A model generated the notes under the pieces. The model saw only the letters and a program-made list of their open reading frames with translations, made no database searches and was not told the origin of the DNA. Shown here piece after piece: positions 8,574 to 17,949 of a stretch of 51,074 nucleotides of DNA. The first letter of the stretch is position 1; each line of letters begins with the position of its first letter. Origin of the DNA: Streptococcus porci DSM 23759 (GTDB taxonomy: Bacteria; Bacillota; Bacilli; Lactobacillales; Streptococcaceae); NCBI RefSeq assembly GCF_000423765.1, contig NZ_AUIP01000011.1, forward strand, positions 1 through 51,074, written 5' to 3'. The translations under genes and the position numbers were made by a program.

Positions 8574-9920
8574 ATGGTTAAAGATATGACAAAAGGGAAT
8601 CCAATGAGATTAATCCTACTGTTTGCTATACCATTGTTTATTGGGAATATTTTTCAACAAGTATATAGCATGGCTGATACTTTTATTGTCGGCCGTACGG
8701 TTGGTATGAGTGCTTTAGCTGCTGTTGGAGCAACAGGAAGTATCACATTTTTAATTTTAGGATTTGCTCACGGATTAGCGTCAGGTCTAGCGATTCCTTT
8801 AGCACAAAAATACGGTGCTAAGGACTTTCAGTCTGTTTCTAAAAGTTTCGGTACTTCTATAATCATATCAATAGTTGTGGGAGTCATATTGACAATATTA
8901 AGTTTATTTTTTTGTCGTACCATTCTGGAAATGATGAAAACTCCAAATGAAATTATAAACGAATCTGAAAGTTATTTACGAATCCTTTTTGGTGGAATGT
9001 TAGCTTCGATGCTGTACAATCTTATGTCAAACAGTCTACGTTCAATAGGTGATTCACGAACGCCATTATATTTTTTAATTGCTGCATGTATTATTAATAT
9101 TATTCTGGATTATATTTTTATCGTTTATGGAAATATGGGTGTTTCTGGCGCTGGAGTTGCCACTATTATAGCTCAAGTCTTCTCTTTTGTAAGTTGTATT
9201 ATTTTTATTTGGTTAAAAGTACCAATTTTACATTTACACCAAGATTCATTTAAGATTGATAATGACTTTTTTTGGTTGCATGTTCGCATTTCCTTTCCGA
9301 TGGCATTTCAAATGTCCATTATTGCGATTGGAGCTATCACTTTACAGGTAGCTCTAAATGGGTTGGGAGCGCCTTCTGTAGCTGCTTATACCGCATCTGG
9401 TCGTATTGACCAATTGGCAACTATGCCGATGATGTCTTTTGGAGTTGCAATGGCAACCTATGTTGCACAGAATTATGGTGCACGATTCTATGATCGTATT
9501 TGGATGGGTGTTAGAGAATGTCTAAAAGTGTCAATTACTTTTAGTGTAGTGATAGGATTGACTTTAGCACTTTTTGGGGAACATTTTCTAAGATTGTTTG
9601 TAGGACAAAATCAAGAGGAAGTTGTGCAGCTAGGGAAATGGTTTTTTGTGACAAATTCATCTATTTATTTCTTTTTAGCGATGCTCTTAATTTATCGCTA
9701 TACGATACAAGGTGTTGGAAATTCGGTGACCCCAACAATAGCTGGTATTATAGAACTATTCATGAGAATGTTTGCTGCAGTAATATTAGCAAAACATTTT
9801 GGATTTGTAGGTGCCACAATTGCTAATCCTCTTGCATGGATTGGAGCCTTGATACCGATTGCTTATAGTTACTATAGATTTAAAAGACAATATACCTGTC
9901 ATATAAAAAAGGAGACGTGA
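8574..9920 (+). CDS. MATE-family efflux transporter
   Basis: A 448-residue protein with about 12 membrane helices in two homologous halves. Family hallmarks are MRLILLFAIPLFIGNIFQQVYSMAD and the internal repeat beginning HVRISFPMAFQMS. It exchanges Na+ or H+ for organic substrates. Its last base is one base from the start of the oxidoreductase, so it belongs to the same transcript. The substrate is unknown; export of a sugar by-product or of plant phenolics released with xylan is a guess. Confidence 0.85.
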   Translation: MVKDMTKGNPMRLILLFAIPLFIGNIFQQVYSMADTFIVGRTVGMSALAAVGATGSITFLILGFAHGLASGLAIPLAQKYGAKDFQSVSKSFGTSIIISIVVGVILTILSLFFCRTILEMMKTPNEIINESESYLRILFGGMLASMLYNLMSNSLRSIGDSRTPLYFLIAACIINIILDYIFIVYGNMGVSGAGVATIIAQVFSFVSCIIFIWLKVPILHLHQDSFKIDNDFFWLHVRISFPMAFQMSIIAIGAITLQVALNGLGAPSVAAYTASGRIDQLATMPMMSFGVAMATYVAQNYGARFYDRIWMGVRECLKVSITFSVVIGLTLALFGEHFLRLFVGQNQEEVVQLGKWFFVTNSSIYFFLAMLLIYRYTIQGVGNSVTPTIAGIIELFMRMFAAVILAKHFGFVGATIANPLAWIGALIPIAYSYYRFKRQYTCHIKKET

Positions 9921-9921
9921 G

Positions 9922-10890
9922 ATGAGCAAATTATTCAAATGGGGCTTTATTGGCTGTGGTGGCATTGCTGAAAGCGTCGCAAAAGAACTTGAACAGTCGG
10001 ATAAACACCAAATTGTAGCACTTTGGAATAGAACCTTGTCAAGAGCTGAGCGTTTTTCAGAACGTTTTGGCGGTATGGTGTACGAACGGGTTGAAGATCT
10101 TCTTAATGATTCTAATGTTGATGGGGTTTACATTGCAGTTACAGCAGATTGTCATGCTGAATTTATGAAGCTCTGTATTGCTCATAAAAAGCCTGTTCTT
10201 TGTGAAAAACCATTTACGGTAAATGCAAAAGAAGCTCAAGAAGTAATTGACTATGCTCGTCAAGAAGGGGTCTATGTTTCTGAAGCCATGTGGACATGGC
10301 ATAATGATGTGGCTAAACAAGTCAAGACTTGGATAAAAGAAGATCGCTTTGGTAAAGTTCAAGATGTAGAGGTTTCTTATTCTCTTCCTATGATTTGGAA
10401 TTATGGGAATCCACGATTGACCTCAATTGAATTAATTGGTGGAGCGGTTATGGATATTGGAGTTTACTCTCTTCGCTATTGTTATGAGCTATTTGGGTAT
10501 CCTCAAAACATCACCTGTACAGGAGAACTGAAAGACGGTGTTGATTTAAATGAGGAAATCATTCTTGATTATGGCGATTTCAAAGCTAGATTGTATGTTG
10601 GTATTAATGGTTCACGTGGAGAACATTTTCTACTTTTTGGAGAAAATGGAACACTTCATATCAAAGACTTTCACATGGCAAAAAGTGCCAGTGTCTTTGG
10701 AAATGAAAAGGAAATTTATCAAGCAGAACATCAGTTATTATTCTTAAGACAAGCTGATATCGTTGCTGATGAGATTTTATCTGGTCAGCTAGAGAGTGAA
10801 ATTAGTCTTGAAAGTACACTAGATGTTATGAATATGTTAGATGATTGTCGCCGACAATTGGGTGTGGTCTATCTTTCTGAAACGGAATAG
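9922..10890 (+). CDS. Gfo/Idh/MocA-family NAD(P)-dependent oxidoreductase
   Basis: At 322 residues, it has an N-terminal Rossmann fold (WGFIGCGGIAESVAKEL) and the family motif CEKPFTVNAKEA, whose Lys is the usual catalytic or cofactor-contacting residue. A C-terminal alpha/beta domain carries GGAVMDIGVYSLRY. The sequence type is close to dimeric dihydrodiol dehydrogenase and NADP D-xylose 1-dehydrogenase, which fits xylose chemistry, but the substrate is inferred. GAGACG lies ahead of the ATG. Confidence 0.8.
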   Translation: MSKLFKWGFIGCGGIAESVAKELEQSDKHQIVALWNRTLSRAERFSERFGGMVYERVEDLLNDSNVDGVYIAVTADCHAEFMKLCIAHKKPVLCEKPFTVNAKEAQEVIDYARQEGVYVSEAMWTWHNDVAKQVKTWIKEDRFGKVQDVEVSYSLPMIWNYGNPRLTSIELIGGAVMDIGVYSLRYCYELFGYPQNITCTGELKDGVDLNEEIILDYGDFKARLYVGINGSRGEHFLLFGENGTLHIKDFHMAKSASVFGNEKEIYQAEHQLLFLRQADIVADEILSGQLESEISLESTLDVMNMLDDCRRQLGVVYLSETE

Positions 10891-10898
10891 GAGACAAA

Positions 10899-12947
10899 AT
10901 GAAATATTACGTTAATCAACAAGCGCCACGTAGTGGGCAAGGAACGAAGGAGTATCCTTTCAAATCAATTCAAGAAGCAGCTAATTTAGCTAAACCAGGT
11001 GACGAAGTCTTAGTCTATCCTGGGGTTTATCGTGAAAATGTTAATCCGGTTAATGGTGGTACAGCAGATGCAAGAATCACCTATACGTCTGTAGAAAAAG
11101 AAGCTGCCATTATCACAGGGGCAGAATCCGTAAAAACTTGGGAGCAGTATGATGGTAATGTGTGGGTAGCACGCATTTCTAATGGTCTTTTTGGTGATTT
11201 TAATCCTTATGTTGAACGTGTCTATGGTGACTGGTTTGTACAAACAATTTTAGCGCACTTGGGGGACGTTTTCTTAAATGATAAATCACTTTATGAAGTT
11301 GAAACTCTTGACGATGTTTTATCCCCAGTGATTAAGTTAGAATCATGGGATTCAGATTTTTCAATTTACACTTGGTATACGGAGCAAGATGAAACTGCTG
11401 ATGAGACTATTATCTATGCAAATTTCCAAGGACTGAATCCAAATGAGGAAAATGTAGAGATAAGTGTCCGTAAGAACTGTTTTTATCCAGTGGAAGAAGG
11501 TCGCAGTTATATTACTGTGTCAGGTTTTACCATCTGTAAGGCCGCTGTTCAATGGGCTCCACCGACTGCTCTTCAAGAAGGGATGATTGGTCCACACTGG
11601 TCTAAGGGTTGGATTATTGAAGATTGTGATATCTACGAAGCAAAATGTAGCGGAATTTCACTTGGTAAGTATTATCAACCTGAAAATGATAATAAGTGGA
11701 GTAAGTGGAAATATAAAGATGGTACTCAGACAGAACGTGAAGTTATCTTACAAGCTCAACGTGAAGGATGGACGAAAGAACGCATAGGTTCACATATTAT
11801 CCGTCGTAATAACATCCATGACTGTGGACAAACAGGTATTGTAGGTCATCTAGGCTGTGTCTTCTCAATCATTGAAGACAATCATATTCACCATATTAAT
11901 AACAAACAAAATCTTGCTGGTGCCGAAATTGGTGGGATTAAATTGCATGCGGCTATTGACACACAAATTCGTCGAAACCATATCCATCATTGTAGTCGAG
12001 GTCTTTGGTTAGACTGGCAAGCTCAAGGAACTCGTGTTAGTCAGAACCTTTTTTATGATAATACTATTCCAAAAGAATTTAAAGGAGACAGAGTAGCGTT
12101 ATCGGTGTCGGTTGTTGTAGGTGAAGATGTTTTTCTGGAAGTTTCTCATGGTCCAACACTTTTAGATAATAATCTGTTCCTATCTGAAAGGTCAGTAAAA
12201 ATGGCTACTCAAGGTGTTGCGTTAGTACATAATATTGTTGCAGGTGGTTTTGTAGCTGTTGGGGTTGGTACTAATAATGGTGCGAAAGGTATTAGTAGTC
12301 CTCGCTACACACCATATCATGTGCCCCACCAAACAGAAGTGGCTGGCTTCATGACTTTCTTGCATGGTGACGATCGTTTCTACAACAACATTTTCATTCA
12401 ACAAGACCTTCGTCCTGAAATGGTTGAAATTATGAAAAAATCTAAGGCTGAAAAAAATGATTGGGACGATAATAATGTTGAGACTGGAACCTTCCCGTTT
12501 GATTCTTACCCAACCTTTGAAGAGTGGGATAAGGAATTTGAAGGCTATTGTGGAATGGGCTCTGCGCCAAGTGATCGTTATTACAGTCCGCTTCCTGTAT
12601 GGACAGGTGGTAACATCTTTATGAATGGCGCGAAACCATCAACTAAAGAAGTTAACTATGCAGAAAACACCACAGATAAAGTGTCTATTTCCGTTGTTGA
12701 AAAAGCAGATGGCTGGTACTTAGAAACCAATCTTTATGATGTTTTACCTGAACTTAAGACAGGAGTTATCAGCACAGAAATACTAGGTATGGCTTTTGAA
12801 CCAGAACAAAAATTTGAAAATCCAGATGGTTCACCAATTGTCTTCGATACAGATTATTTTGATAATCGCCATAGTCTAGTGCCGTTAGCTGGACCATTTG
12901 TAGATAAATTCAGTGGTCTACAAAAACTTATTTCTAAGATTAACTAA
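10899..12947 (+). CDS. GH120 beta-xylosidase (first copy)
   Basis: A 682-residue right-handed parallel beta-helix enzyme. The start YYVNQQAPRSGQGTKEYPF and the blocks GDVFLN, ANFQGLNPNEENVEISVRK and QWAPPTALQEGMIGPHWSKG match the GH120 family known from Thermoanaerobacterium XylC. The predicted nucleophile is Asp372 (GLWLDWQAQGTRVS) and the acid/base is Glu414 (FLEVSHGP). It has no signal peptide. It hydrolyses xylobiose and xylo-oligosaccharides in the cytoplasm. A close paralogue lies at 14874-16916, with esterases between. Confidence 0.88.
   Translation: MKYYVNQQAPRSGQGTKEYPFKSIQEAANLAKPGDEVLVYPGVYRENVNPVNGGTADARITYTSVEKEAAIITGAESVKTWEQYDGNVWVARISNGLFGDFNPYVERVYGDWFVQTILAHLGDVFLNDKSLYEVETLDDVLSPVIKLESWDSDFSIYTWYTEQDETADETIIYANFQGLNPNEENVEISVRKNCFYPVEEGRSYITVSGFTICKAAVQWAPPTALQEGMIGPHWSKGWIIEDCDIYEAKCSGISLGKYYQPENDNKWSKWKYKDGTQTEREVILQAQREGWTKERIGSHIIRRNNIHDCGQTGIVGHLGCVFSIIEDNHIHHINNKQNLAGAEIGGIKLHAAIDTQIRRNHIHHCSRGLWLDWQAQGTRVSQNLFYDNTIPKEFKGDRVALSVSVVVGEDVFLEVSHGPTLLDNNLFLSERSVKMATQGVALVHNIVAGGFVAVGVGTNNGAKGISSPRYTPYHVPHQTEVAGFMTFLHGDDRFYNNIFIQQDLRPEMVEIMKKSKAEKNDWDDNNVETGTFPFDSYPTFEEWDKEFEGYCGMGSAPSDRYYSPLPVWTGGNIFMNGAKPSTKEVNYAENTTDKVSISVVEKADGWYLETNLYDVLPELKTGVISTEILGMAFEPEQKFENPDGSPIVFDTDYFDNRHSLVPLAGPFVDKFSGLQKLISKIN
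11138..11218 (+). repeat. 81-base identical tract shared by the two GH120 genes
   Basis: This stretch is identical to 15113-15193. Flanking codons of the two genes differ at many synonymous positions. The tract encodes the WEQYDGNVWVARISNGLFG region. Confidence 0.8.
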
Positions 12948-13074
12948 TAGATAACATAGAGACTCAACTATTTAAGCTTTTGTATGATTTATTATTGGTT
13001 GATAAAAAGATCAAACGTTATAGATTCGATCTAACCAATATTTTCAACATACTTAAAACTAGAGGTAGTAATAT
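12948..13074 (+). promoter_or_regulatory. Gap before acetyl esterase, possible weak internal promoter
   Basis: This 127-base AT-rich gap holds TTGATA, 16 bases, then TAGATT as a weak promoter candidate. No terminator is visible, and AGAGGT precedes the next ATG. Confidence 0.25.
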
Positions 13075-14010
13075 ATGTTAATCAAAAAATTTAATTTAGA
13101 TAATAAACGAGATAATGTGGATTTAACATCTTATATTTTAGAAGATTCACCAGAGCTCTTGAATGGGAAAAAAAGACCAGCAATCATTATTTGTCCTGGT
13201 GGGGCTTACATTAATTGTTCTGATCGAGAAGGAGAGATTGTCGCCCTTAGATTTGCAGCTATGGGCTACCACGCATTTGTATTAAGGTATCATGTTCTTT
13301 TAGATGATAAAGAAGACTATAATAGTATTTTTTCGGATTCTATTAATTTTAAGGATGATACTATTTTTCCTACTCCTATGTTGGATATCGCTAATGCCTT
13401 CTCTATTATTCATGAGCATGCTGACGATTGGCTAGTTGATACAGATAAATTAATTTTATGTGGATTCTCTGCAGGCGGAAATAATGTTACGAATTATGGT
13501 GTTTATTGGAATAAGCCAATCATAACTAATAGTTTTGATATAGAAAGAACACGTCCTGCTGCTATTATAGTTGGTTATCCTTTGACAGATTATTGTGTAC
13601 ATCAAGAATTTGTGAAAAGTCAGGGTAAATCAGGAACAAGATTTTTTGAAATCTCAAATCGTACATTTTTGGGAAATGAAAATCCGACTGAGGAGCAATT
13701 GCTGAGTGTTAGCAGTGCTAAATTAATTGATGACTCTACACCTCCAATGTTTATTTGGACAACTACTAGTGATCAATTGGTTAATGTAAATCAATCTACA
13801 ATTTTAGCGACGGCTTTAGCAAATAAGGGTATTCCGTTTGAATTACATGTATTTGAAGATGGTCCGCATGGTTTATCTCTTGCTACACAGGCGACAGCTC
13901 CAAGTATAGTCGAAGTAGATGATACCGTACGTATTTGGATCGAATTAGCTGAAAAATGGTTATCTAAGCGATTTATGCTACCACTGGAAAAGCAGAGTCC
14001 TTGGAATTAG
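13075..14010 (+). CDS. Alpha/beta-hydrolase acetyl (xylan) esterase
   Basis: A 311-residue protein of the BD-FAE/acetylesterase type. It has an oxyanion segment AIIICPGGAYINCSDREGE, the nucleophile elbow CGFSAGGN with Ser132, and a C-terminal FEDGPHGLSL with the predicted catalytic His. It lacks a signal peptide. Between two GH120 genes and near a CE4 enzyme, removal of O-acetyl groups from xylo-oligosaccharides is the likely role. Substrate position specificity cannot be read from sequence. Confidence 0.78.
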   Translation: MLIKKFNLDNKRDNVDLTSYILEDSPELLNGKKRPAIIICPGGAYINCSDREGEIVALRFAAMGYHAFVLRYHVLLDDKEDYNSIFSDSINFKDDTIFPTPMLDIANAFSIIHEHADDWLVDTDKLILCGFSAGGNNVTNYGVYWNKPIITNSFDIERTRPAAIIVGYPLTDYCVHQEFVKSQGKSGTRFFEISNRTFLGNENPTEEQLLSVSSAKLIDDSTPPMFIWTTTSDQLVNVNQSTILATALANKGIPFELHVFEDGPHGLSLATQATAPSIVEVDDTVRIWIELAEKWLSKRFMLPLEKQSPWN

Positions 14011-14106
14011 TTTGGATGTGTTGATTTATTTAAATTGTAGGAGTGAGACAGAAAAGGTGTTTTCACATTCTTACTGTATAGACTAGCTTATTAGGATACT
14101 GAAATA

Positions 14107-14754
14107 ATGGATCAGAAAATCATGGAAATTGTAAGAGAATTAAATTATGAATTCTTACAAAATGATATTTTAAATAAGATCGAAAATTTTTCAAAATTAA
14201 ATAAATTTGCTGAAACAGGGCAAGTTGTCTTCTTAGGTGATTCAATCACAGAAGGATTTCCTATTGAAGAGATGCTTAAGAGTTCAAAAATTTTGTATAA
14301 ACGTGGAATTAGTGGAATCAGATCTGATACAGTTTTAGAGCATTTTGATGAAATTATGGGCGGTTTAAAAGCAGGTGAGGTGTTTATATTATTAGGCACT
14401 AACGATTTGGCTTATAATCGTAGTACTGATAGTATTGTTGAGACATTTACTAACATTTGCGATAGACTTAAATTAGAGAATCCCGCAACAGAAATTCATA
14501 TTATTAGTATCTATCCTATTATTGAAGGATATACTGATATGGTTGATATTAGACAAAATAAAGATATTATTACTATTAATTCTCAACTAGAGGTATTGGC
14601 TGAGACGGATAGTAAAGTACATTATTATGATATTTATCCTCTGCTTTTAGATGACAAAGGACAGCTGGAAAAAAATTATACAAAAGATGGTTTGCATTTA
14701 ACTATAGAAGGTTATCAGAAAGTGTGTGAAGTATTGCAAGAAGCATTGGTGTAA
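14107..14754 (+). CDS. SGNH/GDSL-family esterase
   Basis: At 215 residues it has all SGNH blocks: VVFLGDSITEG (nucleophile Ser46), Gly in RGISG, LGTNDLA (Asn) and DGLHLTIEGY (Asp and His). It resembles platelet-activating-factor acetylhydrolase-like esterases, several of which deacetylate carbohydrates. It is cytoplasmic. With the CE4 and alpha/beta esterases it gives this locus three unrelated deacetylases, presumably for different acetyl positions. The ribosome site is weak (AGGA, 10 bases from ATG). Confidence 0.75.
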   Translation: MDQKIMEIVRELNYEFLQNDILNKIENFSKLNKFAETGQVVFLGDSITEGFPIEEMLKSSKILYKRGISGIRSDTVLEHFDEIMGGLKAGEVFILLGTNDLAYNRSTDSIVETFTNICDRLKLENPATEIHIISIYPIIEGYTDMVDIRQNKDIITINSQLEVLAETDSKVHYYDIYPLLLDDKGQLEKNYTKDGLHLTIEGYQKVCEVLQEALV

Positions 14755-14873
14755 GTGTAGTATATTTTTTAGATGTAGTTGGAAACCGAATTCTATTCAG
14801 AAAGACTAGAAGTAGTTAAAAGATATCATCAATAATGCTATTTTAATAATAACTCTAATATAGAGGAGACAAA

Positions 14874-16916
14874 ATGAAATATTACGTTAATCAACAAGCG
14901 CCACGAAGTGGGCAAGGTACAAAAGATTATCCATTCAAATCTATCCAAGAAGCTGCCAATTTAGCAAAGCCAGGGGATGATATTTTAGTTTATCCAGGTA
15001 TTTACCGAGAAAATGTTAACCCGATAAATGGGGGGACGGCCGAAGCGCGTATCACCTATACCTCTGTCGAGAAAGGAGGTGCGATTATCACAGGGGCAGA
15101 ATCCGTTAAAAATTGGGAGCAGTATGATGGTAATGTGTGGGTAGCACGCATTTCTAATGGTCTTTTTGGTGATTTTAATCCTTATGTTGAACGCGTCTAC
15201 GGTGACTGGTTCGTACAGACTATGGTTGCTCATTTAGGAGATGTTTTCCTTAATGATAAATCACTTTATGAAGTGTTGAGTTTGGAAAAAGTTCTTAATC
15301 CTGAAGTTTACGAAGAATCATGGGATCCAGAATTTACAGTATATACTTGGTATACAGAGCAGGATGAAGCAACAAATGAGACGGTCATCTATGCTAACTT
15401 CCAAGGACTCAATCCTAATGAAGAAAACGTTGAGATCAGCGTCCGAAAGAACTGCTTTTATCCAGTAGAAGAAGGGCGTAGCTTCATTACGGTATCAGGT
15501 TTTACTATCTGTAAAGCAGCCGTGCAATGGGCACCGCCAACAGCTCTACAAGAAGGGATGATTGGCCCACATTGGTCTAAAGGTTGGATTATCGAAGATT
15601 GTCACATTTATGAAGCTAAGTGTAGCGGTATCTCACTTGGTAAATATTACCAACCTGAAAATGATAATAAATGGAGCAAATGGAAATATAAAGACGGGAC
15701 TCAGACAGAACGTGATGCGATTCTTCAAGCGCAACGTGAAGGCTGGACTAAAGAACGCATTGGTTCACATATTATCCGTCGTAATAATATTCACGACTGT
15801 GGACAAACAGGTATTGTAGGACACTTGGGATGTGTCTTCTCTATCATTGAGGATAATCATATTCACCATATCAATAACAAGAAAAATCTTGATGGAGCTG
15901 AAATTGGTGGGATTAAATTACATGCGGCTATTGATGCACAAATTCGTCGAAACCATATCCATCACTGTACGCGTGGTCTTTGGTTAGACTGGCAAGTTCA
16001 AGGAACTCGCGTCAGCCAGAATCTTTTCCATGATAATAGTATTCCTCGCGTTGTCAATGAGGAGGCCTTGAAAGCGTCAGCGGCCATCTCTATGGGAGAA
16101 GATGTCTTTGTTGAAGTTTCTCACGGTCCAACACTTTTGGACAATAACCTTTTTCTTACTGACCGTGCTGTGAAAATTGCTGCTCAAGGTGTTGCCATGG
16201 TTCATAATATCGTGGCTGGCGGACTTTTGGCAATCGGCAAAGGAACCAACAACGGTACCAAGACCTTGATGAGCCCACGTTATACCCCTTATCATGTTCC
16301 TCATCAAACTGAAGTTGCAGGTTTCATGACATTTTTACATGGTGATAATCGTTTTTACAATAATATCTTTATTCAACAAAAAATGCGATCAGAAATGGTA
16401 GCCATCATGGATTACCTCAAGGGAATTGATGATGACTGGGACGATAATAACCTAGAAGTAGGCACCTTCCCATTCAATGATTATCCAACGTTTGAAGAGT
16501 GGAACAAAGATTTTGAAGGATATTGTGGTATGGGGTCTGCACCGAGTGACCGTTACTACAAACCATTACCAGTTTGGACTGGGGGCAATATTTTCATGAA
16601 TGGTGCCAAACCATCAAAAAAAGAAGTGAACTTTGCTAAAAACGCTGTTGATGAGGTAGCCATTGCTGTTATGGAAAAAGAGGATGGTTGGTATCTCGAT
16701 ACCAATCTATACGATGTTTTACCAGAACTCAAAACAGCAGTAATCAGTACTGAAACCCTAGGTATGGCATTTGAGCCAGAACAAAAATTTGAAAATCCAG
16801 ACGGATCGCCAATTATTTTTGACACAGATTACTTCGATGATTACCATGGTTTAGTGCCGCTGGCTGGACCGTTCGTCAGTAAGGAAGCTGCCTTACAAAA
16901 ACTTGCTAGCCGGTAA
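14874..16916 (+). CDS. GH120 beta-xylosidase (second copy)
   Basis: A 680-residue paralogue of the 10899 enzyme with very high amino acid identity throughout. Predicted catalytic Asp372 and Glu414 occupy the same positions. The two copies differ most around residues 130-165, 390-412 and 505-520. The first 17 codons and the GAGGAGACAAA ribosome site are almost the same as in copy one, consistent with local duplication. It has no signal peptide. Different chain-length or substitution preference from copy one is plausible but unproven. Confidence 0.88.
   Translation: MKYYVNQQAPRSGQGTKDYPFKSIQEAANLAKPGDDILVYPGIYRENVNPINGGTAEARITYTSVEKGGAIITGAESVKNWEQYDGNVWVARISNGLFGDFNPYVERVYGDWFVQTMVAHLGDVFLNDKSLYEVLSLEKVLNPEVYEESWDPEFTVYTWYTEQDEATNETVIYANFQGLNPNEENVEISVRKNCFYPVEEGRSFITVSGFTICKAAVQWAPPTALQEGMIGPHWSKGWIIEDCHIYEAKCSGISLGKYYQPENDNKWSKWKYKDGTQTERDAILQAQREGWTKERIGSHIIRRNNIHDCGQTGIVGHLGCVFSIIEDNHIHHINNKKNLDGAEIGGIKLHAAIDAQIRRNHIHHCTRGLWLDWQVQGTRVSQNLFHDNSIPRVVNEEALKASAAISMGEDVFVEVSHGPTLLDNNLFLTDRAVKIAAQGVAMVHNIVAGGLLAIGKGTNNGTKTLMSPRYTPYHVPHQTEVAGFMTFLHGDNRFYNNIFIQQKMRSEMVAIMDYLKGIDDDWDDNNLEVGTFPFNDYPTFEEWNKDFEGYCGMGSAPSDRYYKPLPVWTGGNIFMNGAKPSKKEVNFAKNAVDEVAIAVMEKEDGWYLDTNLYDVLPELKTAVISTETLGMAFEPEQKFENPDGSPIIFDTDYFDDYHGLVPLAGPFVSKEAALQKLASR
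15113..15193 (+). repeat. 81-base identical tract shared by the two GH120 genes (second copy)
   Basis: Identical to 11138-11218. See the gene-conversion finding. Confidence 0.8.
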
Positions 16917-16930
16917 TAATGTAAGAACTC

Positions 16931-16962
16931 AAAAAATCTTGCCTATAAGGTGGGATTTTTTT
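16931..16962 (+). terminator. Terminator of the xylo-oligosaccharide locus
   Basis: AAAAAATC and GATTTTTTT flank an inner CCT-ATA-AGG hairpin. The stem is A/T-rich with internal unpaired bases and ends in a run of seven T. The T-run also forms the T-rich element just upstream of the com box. Confidence 0.6.
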
Positions 16963-16969
16963 GGTTGCC

Positions 16970-16977
16970 TGCGAATA
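16970..16977 (+). promoter_or_regulatory. ComX (sigma-X) cin-box of the comG operon
   Basis: TGCGAATA differs by one base from the streptococcal competence consensus TACGAATA. It lies 18 bases before the comGA ATG, with a T-run about 8 bases upstream, as in known cin-boxes. This predicts that comGA-GG is switched on only during competence. Confidence 0.85.
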
Positions 16978-16995
16978 GTCAGATAAGGAGGTCTC

Positions 16996-17949
16996 ATGGT
17001 ACAAGAACTTGCAAAGAAAATCATCACTCAGGCGGTGGGATTGGATGCTCAGGACATCTATGTTCTACCGAGAGAGAATAATTACGAACTTTATATGCGA
17101 ATTGGCGACAATCGTCGCTTCATGGGTGAACACAGCAAGGAGGAGATGGCTAGTCTTATCAGTCATTTTAAGTTTGTCGCTGGGATGAATGTGGGAGAAA
17201 AGCGGCGCAGTCAGCTTGGTTCCTGCGATTATGAGCTTGATGAGGCTGAGAAAGTCAGCCTACGTCTGTCCAGTGTTGGTGACTACCGTGGTCAGGAAAG
17301 TCTGGTTATTCGGATTCTTTTCAGCGGACGCATTGAACTCAAGTATTGGTTTGATGGTCTTGATAAAATCAAGGAAAAACTGGCGGGACGAGGGCTCTAC
17401 CTTTTTTCGGGTCCAGTTGGAAGTGGCAAGACTACCCTTATGCATCAGCTAGTAGCAGAGCGCTTTTCTGGTCATCAGGTCATTTCCATCGAAGATCCCG
17501 TTGAAATTAAAGAACCTTCCATGCTCCAGTTACAGCTCAATGATAGCATCGGTATGACTTACGATGCTTTGATAAAGCTGTCGCTCCGCCACAGACCTGA
17601 TGTTCTCATAATCGGGGAAATCCGCGATAGCGAAACAGCGCGTGCGGTCATCAGAGCTAGTCTGACAGGGACTGTGGTCTTTTCTACCATCCATGCCAAG
17701 TCTATTCCAGGAGTCTATGACAGACTTCTAGAACTTGGTGTGTCAAAAGAAGAACTAAATAACAGTCTTTGCGGCATTGCCTACCAACGTTTAATCGGAA
17801 AAGGAGGAGTGATTGATTATGCCCAAGATAGTTTCAAAAACCACCGACCAGACCAGTGGAATGCACAAATTGATCAACTGGTTGCAGACGGATATCTCAG
17901 TCCTAAAGAAGGACAAATCGAAAAAATTACGCCTGAAAGATCAGCGTAA
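16996..17949 (+). CDS. comGA: ComGA/ComYA competence pseudopilus ATPase
   Basis: A 317-residue secretion-type ATPase that powers assembly of the transformation pilus for DNA uptake. It has Walker A GPVGSGKTTL at residues 139-148, ISIEDPVE (Asp box) and GEIRDSETARAVIRASLTG (Walker B region). The length is normal for streptococcal ComGA. AAGGAGGT precedes the ATG, and the cin-box is 18 bases upstream. Its 3' end overlaps comGB by about 131 bases in another frame. Confidence 0.93.
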   Translation: MVQELAKKIITQAVGLDAQDIYVLPRENNYELYMRIGDNRRFMGEHSKEEMASLISHFKFVAGMNVGEKRRSQLGSCDYELDEAEKVSLRLSSVGDYRGQESLVIRILFSGRIELKYWFDGLDKIKEKLAGRGLYLFSGPVGSGKTTLMHQLVAERFSGHQVISIEDPVEIKEPSMLQLQLNDSIGMTYDALIKLSLRHRPDVLIIGEIRDSETARAVIRASLTGTVVFSTIHAKSIPGVYDRLLELGVSKEELNNSLCGIAYQRLIGKGGVIDYAQDSFKNHRPDQWNAQIDQLVADGYLSPKEGQIEKITPERSA

